Below, piece by piece: positions 24,254 to 27,688 of a DNA stretch of 27,688 bases. Position 1 is the first letter of the stretch; each line of letters begins with the position of its first letter. The stretch is from CAYWRO01 sp964460345 (lineage in GTDB: Bacteria; Planctomycetota; Phycisphaerae; Phycisphaerales; UBA1924). The position numbers were made by a program, and so were the translations under genes. A model generated the notes under the pieces. It was given only the letters and a program-made list of their open reading frames with translations. It made no database searches and was not told where the DNA came from. The stretch lies in contig CAYWRO010000046.1 in assembly GCA_964460345.1 (NCBI GenBank), positions 1 through 27,688 on the forward strand, given 5' to 3'.

Positions 24254-24487
24254 ATGTCCAGTTCGAATGAACTCCTGTCTCGAATCACCCAGCAACCGGG
24301 TCATTGCGGCGGACGCCCGTGCATCCGCGGCCTGCGGATCCGCGTGGCAGACATTCTTCAAATGCTTGCCGAGGGGGTAAGCGAACAGGAAATTCTCCAG
24401 GACTTCCCCGATCTGGCGACCGAAGACATTCGTGCGTCCCTCATGTTCGCAGCGAAGCGTGCAGCGCACGTGCAGGTGGCGGCGTGA
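24254..24487 (+). CDS. DUF433-family antitoxin
   Basis: The 77-residue protein reads L-x-x-R-I-x-x-x-P-G-x-C-G-G-R-P-C-I-R-G-L-R-I-R-V near the start, then DILQMLAEGVSEQEILQDFP and LATEDIRASLMFAA. This is the DUF433 signature, a small helix-turn-helix protein that acts as antitoxin to DUF5615 PIN-like toxins. The ATG at 24254 gives the normal family length; the frame is open 26 codons further up without support. The stop overlaps the next start as GTGA (24484-24487), so translation of the toxin is coupled. Auto-repression by the complex is usual for such pairs and is inferred. Confidence 0.9.
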   Translation: MSSSNELLSRITQQPGHCGGRPCIRGLRIRVADILQMLAEGVSEQEILQDFPDLATEDIRASLMFAAKRAAHVQVAA

Positions 24488-24977
24488 AGCTTTGGGTGGA
24501 TGCGCAGTTGCCTCCAGCGATCGCTCCCTGGATTGCCGAGAACTTTCAAATCGAATGCGAGCACATCCGGGAGACGAGCCTGGCCGCCGCGAGTGATCAC
24601 GAGATTTTCGCGGCCCTTCGTGATCCCGGTCAGGTCATCGTCAGCAAGGATGAGGACTTCGCCGATCTTGTCACCCGTTTGGATCCGCCGCCCCAGATCC
24701 TCTGGGTGCGTGTAGGCAACGTCACCAATCGAGCCCTTCAAACGTACTTTGAAGTGGCTATGCCGCGAGCGATTGACTTGCTCCGCAACGGTGAGCCTCT
24801 CGTTGAACTGCACCNNNNNNNNNNNNNNNNNNNNNNNNNNNNNNNNNNNNNNNNNNNNNNNNNNNNNNNNNNNNNNNNNNNNNNNNNNNNNNNNNNNNNN
24901 NNNNNNNNNNNNNNATGCCGCGAGCGATTGACTTGCTCCGCAACGGTGAGCCTCTCGTTGAACTGCACCAGTTGTAG
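24484..24977 (+). CDS. DUF5615 PIN-like toxin, interrupted by a scaffold gap
   Basis: From GTG 24484 the frame encodes VKLWVDAQLPP (Asp6), then SDHEIFAALRDPGQVIVSKDEDFADL (Asp56 and Asp58) and ILWVRVGNVTN, the conserved acidic positions and order of DUF5615 PIN-like ribonucleases. As given, the gene is split by 100 Ns, and the 55 bases before the gap recur exactly after it. Removing one copy and the Ns (155 bases) restores a continuous frame of 112 residues ending ELHQL and TAG at 24975-24977, the length expected for the family. The gene is therefore probably intact in the organism. The product likely cleaves RNA when not held by the DUF433 partner. It converges on ileS with 14 bases between stops. 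Confidence 0.88.
24760..24969. repeat. Assembly gap: 55-bp duplicate flanking 100 Ns
   Basis: Bases 24760-24814 and 24915-24969 are identical over 55 positions and flank exactly 100 Ns (24815-24914). This looks like two contig ends overlapping by one assembly k-mer that were scaffolded with a fixed-size gap and not merged. It is not a biological repeat. Confidence 0.9.
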
Positions 24978-24991
24978 TTCAACCCCTTCAC

Positions 24992-27688
24992 TCAGGCGAC
25001 GCCGACCGCCGCGGCGTCCCGGTCGGTGAGCAATCCCCCGTCACTCCTTTCTTTTACAGTGCCGTCGCGCTTCCAGGAGCGTTCGCAGCGGGGCTCGCTG
25101 CGGAGATCCAGGACCTGCACGTCCGTAACCGAGGCATCCACGGTGACGCGGCTGACGCCCAGCAGGTCGGCCAGGTCGACAGGGTCAAACCCGGCAAGCA
25201 CTCCGTCCGGATCGGGAAGCACGAGCCCGGCATCGAGCGGATTTTCGACCCCGAGCTCGGCTTTCTTCTTTTCCAAAGTCTGCAAGGCACGTTCGCGGAG
25301 TCGCATTGCCTGGGACCATTTCGGATCGGCTGGCAGCGACGGTAATCCAAGGAACGGCAGGACGTGTACGGTCGTCTTCGAATCGTTGAGATCGACGCCT
25401 CGGAGGGCGCGGTAGGCCTCATCCGCCGTGTGGCACAGCACCGGCGCCAGCAGACGTGTAAGCGCGTCTGTCATCAGGAACAACGTTGCCTGTGTCCGAC
25501 GCCGGCGGGGTGAATCCGGCGCATCGCAGTACAGCCGGTCTTTCACGGCCGCCAGGTAAATCGCGCTGAGCGTGTGATTGCAGAAGTCGTACAGCGCGGC
25601 ATGGACCGTCCGGAAGTCATAGCGCTCGTACGCTTCCGTCACGCGCCGGCTCACGGCGTCAAGCTCTCCGAGCACCCACGCGTCAATTGAAGTCGGGGGG
25701 ATGTCCTGGCTATCCGTCACGCCATCGCCGGTGTAATCAGAAAGGTTGCTCAGCATGAACCGCAGCGTGTTGCGCACCTTGCGGTAGCTCTCTCCGGCGA
25801 CGTTGAAGAACTCGCGGTCGACCTTGACATCATTCTCATAGCTGAGCGAGCAAACCCACCAGCGCAACACATCCGCGCCGTAGTCGCGGAAGAGATCCTC
25901 GACGGTGTCGCCTTTGCTCTTGCTGAGCTTGCGGCCGTCCTTGCCCACCATGAAGCCGTGGGTCAGCAGCGTCTTGAAGGGGGCCTTGCCTGTCGCACCG
26001 AGCGCCGGCAGCAGTGAGAGCTGAAACCAGCCGCGATGCTGGTCGGAGCCCTCGAGGTAGAGATCGGCCGGATAACCCATGCCGCGCTCGCGGAGGACCG
26101 CGTTCCAGGAGGAGCCGGACTCGAACCAGACGTCAAGAATGTCACGGCCCTTGGTCAGTTTCGCCGGCAAGAGCTCGCCGCCTCGAATCGGCGCGGGGGC
26201 ATCGGGATCCGCCGCGGCGTCATACCTCGCCAGCAGCGTCTCGGGAGAGTCCGTGAACCACGCATCGGAGCCTTTCTCACGGATGACGGCCGCTACCGCG
26301 CGCACGCTCGCGGCGGTCATGAGGACCGAGCCGTCCGGCAGGAAGAAGCACGGGATCGGCAGGCCCCAGGCCCGCTGGCGGCTGATGCACCAGTCCGGGC
26401 GCGACTCGAGCATGCCGCGCATGCGGTTGCGTCCCCACTCGGGAACGAATCGCACGGAAGCATCGATCGAACCCGTCGGCATTGCGGCTTCATCCGGCCT
26501 CTCGACGGCCTTCAGCGCCATGTCGCGCAGCGTCCGGCCTCCGTCGCCGTTCATCGGCGCATCGACCCCGACGAACCACTGCTCGGTGCAGCGGAAGATC
26601 ACGGGCGTCTTGCTGCGCCAGTCGTGCGGATACGAGTGCAGGAACTTGTGATCGTAAAAGAGATGCCCGCTGTCGCGCAGGCGCTCGGTGACGGCCTCGT
26701 TCGCCTCCCAGATGCTTCTGCCGCGGAGCCATTCGGGAACGGAATCGTCGTACGTGCCATCGCCGCGGACGGGACAGTAGATCGGCAGCCCTTCGCGCAG
26801 GCCGGTCTGATAGTCCTCGGTGCCGTGTCCGGGGGCCGTGTGGACGAGCCCGGTGCCGTCTTCCAGCGTGACATAGTCGGCCGCCACGACGCGGAAGACA
26901 TCGTTCCCAGAGCTCGACGCGCTGTCGTGCTGGCCGGCGGCCTCGCTGCGTTCCACGAAGGGATGCCGGTAGCGCAAGCCGACGAGCTTGTCTCCCGTGG
27001 TCAGCGCAAGCACGGCGACTTCTTCAGCGCCTGCCGCCTCCGTCACCTTCTCCACCAGCGCCCGGGCCATGATGGTCACGTTTCCATCCACGCGCACCAG
27101 CGCGTACTCCACGCGCGGGTTCACTGCGACAGCCAGGTTGGCCGGAAGCGTCCACGGCGTCGTCGTCCAGATCATCAGGCTCGGGCGCGTCAGCGGCCGC
27201 GGCTCCTCTTCTTCATCCTCCTCCTCATCGTCTGCTTCCGCATCCATCGCGCCGCCCGGGCCGCCGCGCTCGACGTCTTCTTCGCTCAGGCCGAAGGCCT
27301 CCCAGACCGCGCGCGAGTCCTCGCATTCGAAGTCGACGTAGACCGAGATGTCTTCCCGGTCTTCATACTCCAGTTCCGCTTCGGCCAAAGCCGTCTCATT
27401 GGCGATCGACCAATGCACGGGCTTGAGCGCGCGGTAGACAAGCCCGCGCTCCACCAGGTCGGCCAGCACTTCCAGGACCGCCCCTTCGTACGCCGGGTTC
27501 ATCGTCAGGTACGGGTCGTCGTAGTCCGCCAGTGTCAAGAGGCGCTGCATCTGGCCCGCCTGCAGCTTCACGTACTTCTCCGCGTACTTGCGGCATTCGC
27601 GGCGGACAGCCATCTGCCGCGCCCCTTCATCGAGGCTGCGCAGCTTCTCGAACTTGCCGCTCTCGACCAGTTCCGTCATCACCTTGTG
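24992..27688 (-). CDS. ileS: Isoleucyl-tRNA synthetase (5' end outside the window)
   Basis: About 898 residues are visible; the N-terminus with the HIGH motif lies beyond the right edge. It charges tRNA-Ile with isoleucine in the cytoplasm. Visible hallmarks are CRKYAEKYV, LKPVHWS, the editing-domain motif WTTTPWTLPANLAV (near 27150), GTGLVHTAPGHGTEDY, DVWFESGSSW, SDQHRGWFQ and a KLSKS version of the KMSKS loop near 25920. The CP1 editing domain carries an extra acidic stretch (27203-27283, with DDEEEDEEEE). The C-terminus has only one cysteine of the usual zinc ribbon (PRCERSWKRDG), so the zinc site appears lost. It converges on the DUF5615 gene. Confidence 0.97.
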   Translation of the reverse strand, partial: HKVMTELVESGKFEKLRSLDEGARQMAVRRECRKYAEKYVKLQAGQMQRLLTLADYDDPYLTMNPAYEGAVLEVLADLVERGLVYRALKPVHWSIANETALAEAELEYEDREDISVYVDFECEDSRAVWEAFGLSEEDVERGGPGGAMDAEADDEEEDEEEEPRPLTRPSLMIWTTTPWTLPANLAVAVNPRVEYALVRVDGNVTIMARALVEKVTEAAGAEEVAVLALTTGDKLVGLRYRHPFVERSEAAGQHDSASSSGNDVFRVVAADYVTLEDGTGLVHTAPGHGTEDYQTGLREGLPIYCPVRGDGTYDDSVPEWLRGRSIWEANEAVTERLRDSGHLFYDHKFLHSYPHDWRSKTPVIFRCTEQWFVGVDAPMNGDGGRTLRDMALKAVERPDEAAMPTGSIDASVRFVPEWGRNRMRGMLESRPDWCISRQRAWGLPIPCFFLPDGSVLMTAASVRAVAAVIREKGSDAWFTDSPETLLARYDAAADPDAPAPIRGGELLPAKLTKGRDILDVWFESGSSWNAVLRERGMGYPADLYLEGSDQHRGWFQLSLLPALGATGKAPFKTLLTHGFMVGKDGRKLSKSKGDTVEDLFRDYGADVLRWWVCSLSYENDVKVDREFFNVAGESYRKVRNTLRFMLSNLSDYTGDGVTDSQDIPPTSIDAWVLGELDAVSRRVTEAYERYDFRTVHAALYDFCNHTLSAIYLAAVKDRLYCDAPDSPRRRRTQATLFLMTDALTRLLAPVLCHTADEAYRALRGVDLNDSKTTVHVLPFLGLPSLPADPKWSQAMRLRERALQTLEKKKAELGVENPLDAGLVLPDPDGVLAGFDPVDLADLLGVSRVTVDASVTDVQVLDLRSEPRCERSWKRDGTVKERSDGGLLTDRDAAAVGVA

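Noticed and set aside
24760..24969. Tandem duplication or attachment site around the gap
   Set aside because: Exact 55-base identity abutting exactly 100 Ns, with frame restored on collapse, points to assembly, not to recombination.
24304..25029. Long open frame running through the N gap
   Set aside because: It exists only because Ns contain no stop codons; it is out of frame with the DUF433 and DUF5615 genes.
1..27688. tRNA, rRNA, riboswitch, IS element or prophage genes
   Set aside because: No cloverleaf, conserved aptamer core, transposase, integrase or terminal inverted repeat was recognised by eye; covariance-model and IS searches would be needed to exclude weak cases.

Overview
The window looks like a high-GC planctomycete genome, most likely class Phycisphaerae, from a draft or metagenome assembly. 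The main evidence is three proteins ending in paired D-x-x-D-L-L-x-Y-L-D-x-W-F dockerin-like repeats, four secreted proteins ending in P-x-P-G, a hydrophobic stretch and RRRR or RRKR (a planctomycete flavour of PEP-CTERM), and many lipoproteins. The assignment rests on remembered protein style and no database was searched. A 100-N scaffold gap flanked by identical 55-bp ends lies at 24815-24914.

Layout. 1-54: tail of an unknown gene. 178-1537 (+): operon of three small lipoproteins, one BamE/SmpA-like and two related to each other. 1571-2779 (-): class I/II aminotransferase carrying a short in-frame repeat insertion. 3074-4050 (+): dockerin-tailed secreted protein broken by a one-base frameshift, followed by a bidirectional terminator. 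4131-5599 (-): two paralogous PEP-CTERM-like proteins. 5919-6948 (+): ArsR repressor and SRPBCC protein behind a promoter with two matching palindromic operators. 6989-8332 (-): MFS exporter. 8521-10111 (-): second pair of PEP-CTERM-like proteins with their own promoter and terminator. 10391-15776: divergent pair of large secreted peptidases, a subtilase and a gluzincin, both dockerin-tailed. 15793-18458 (-): hotdog thioesterase, purN and a TPR/HEXXH/PDZ protein. 18571-19695 (+): DinB-like protein and a lipoprotein. 19727-24196 (-): soluble histidine kinase, NtrC-type sigma-54 activator and a K+ channel with two RCK modules. 24254-24977 (+): DUF433/DUF5615 toxin-antitoxin pair whose toxin is interrupted by the gap. 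24992-27688 (-): isoleucyl-tRNA synthetase, running off the right edge.

Much of the window serves the cell envelope: lipoproteins, exosortase-type cargo and dockerin-tailed exoenzymes. The rest is scattered housekeeping (ileS, purN) and regulation. Several genes have a -10-like hexamer only 6-9 bases before the start codon and no Shine-Dalgarno, which suggests frequent leaderless transcripts. The secreted-protein genes instead have Shine-Dalgarno sites and longer leaders. I saw no tRNA, rRNA, CRISPR array, transposase or prophage gene. No complete new system could be demonstrated. The best leads are the ArsR promoter, the dispersed-repeat insertion, the divergent dockerin proteases, the kinase/activator/channel cluster and the insertion in the channel's RCK domain.
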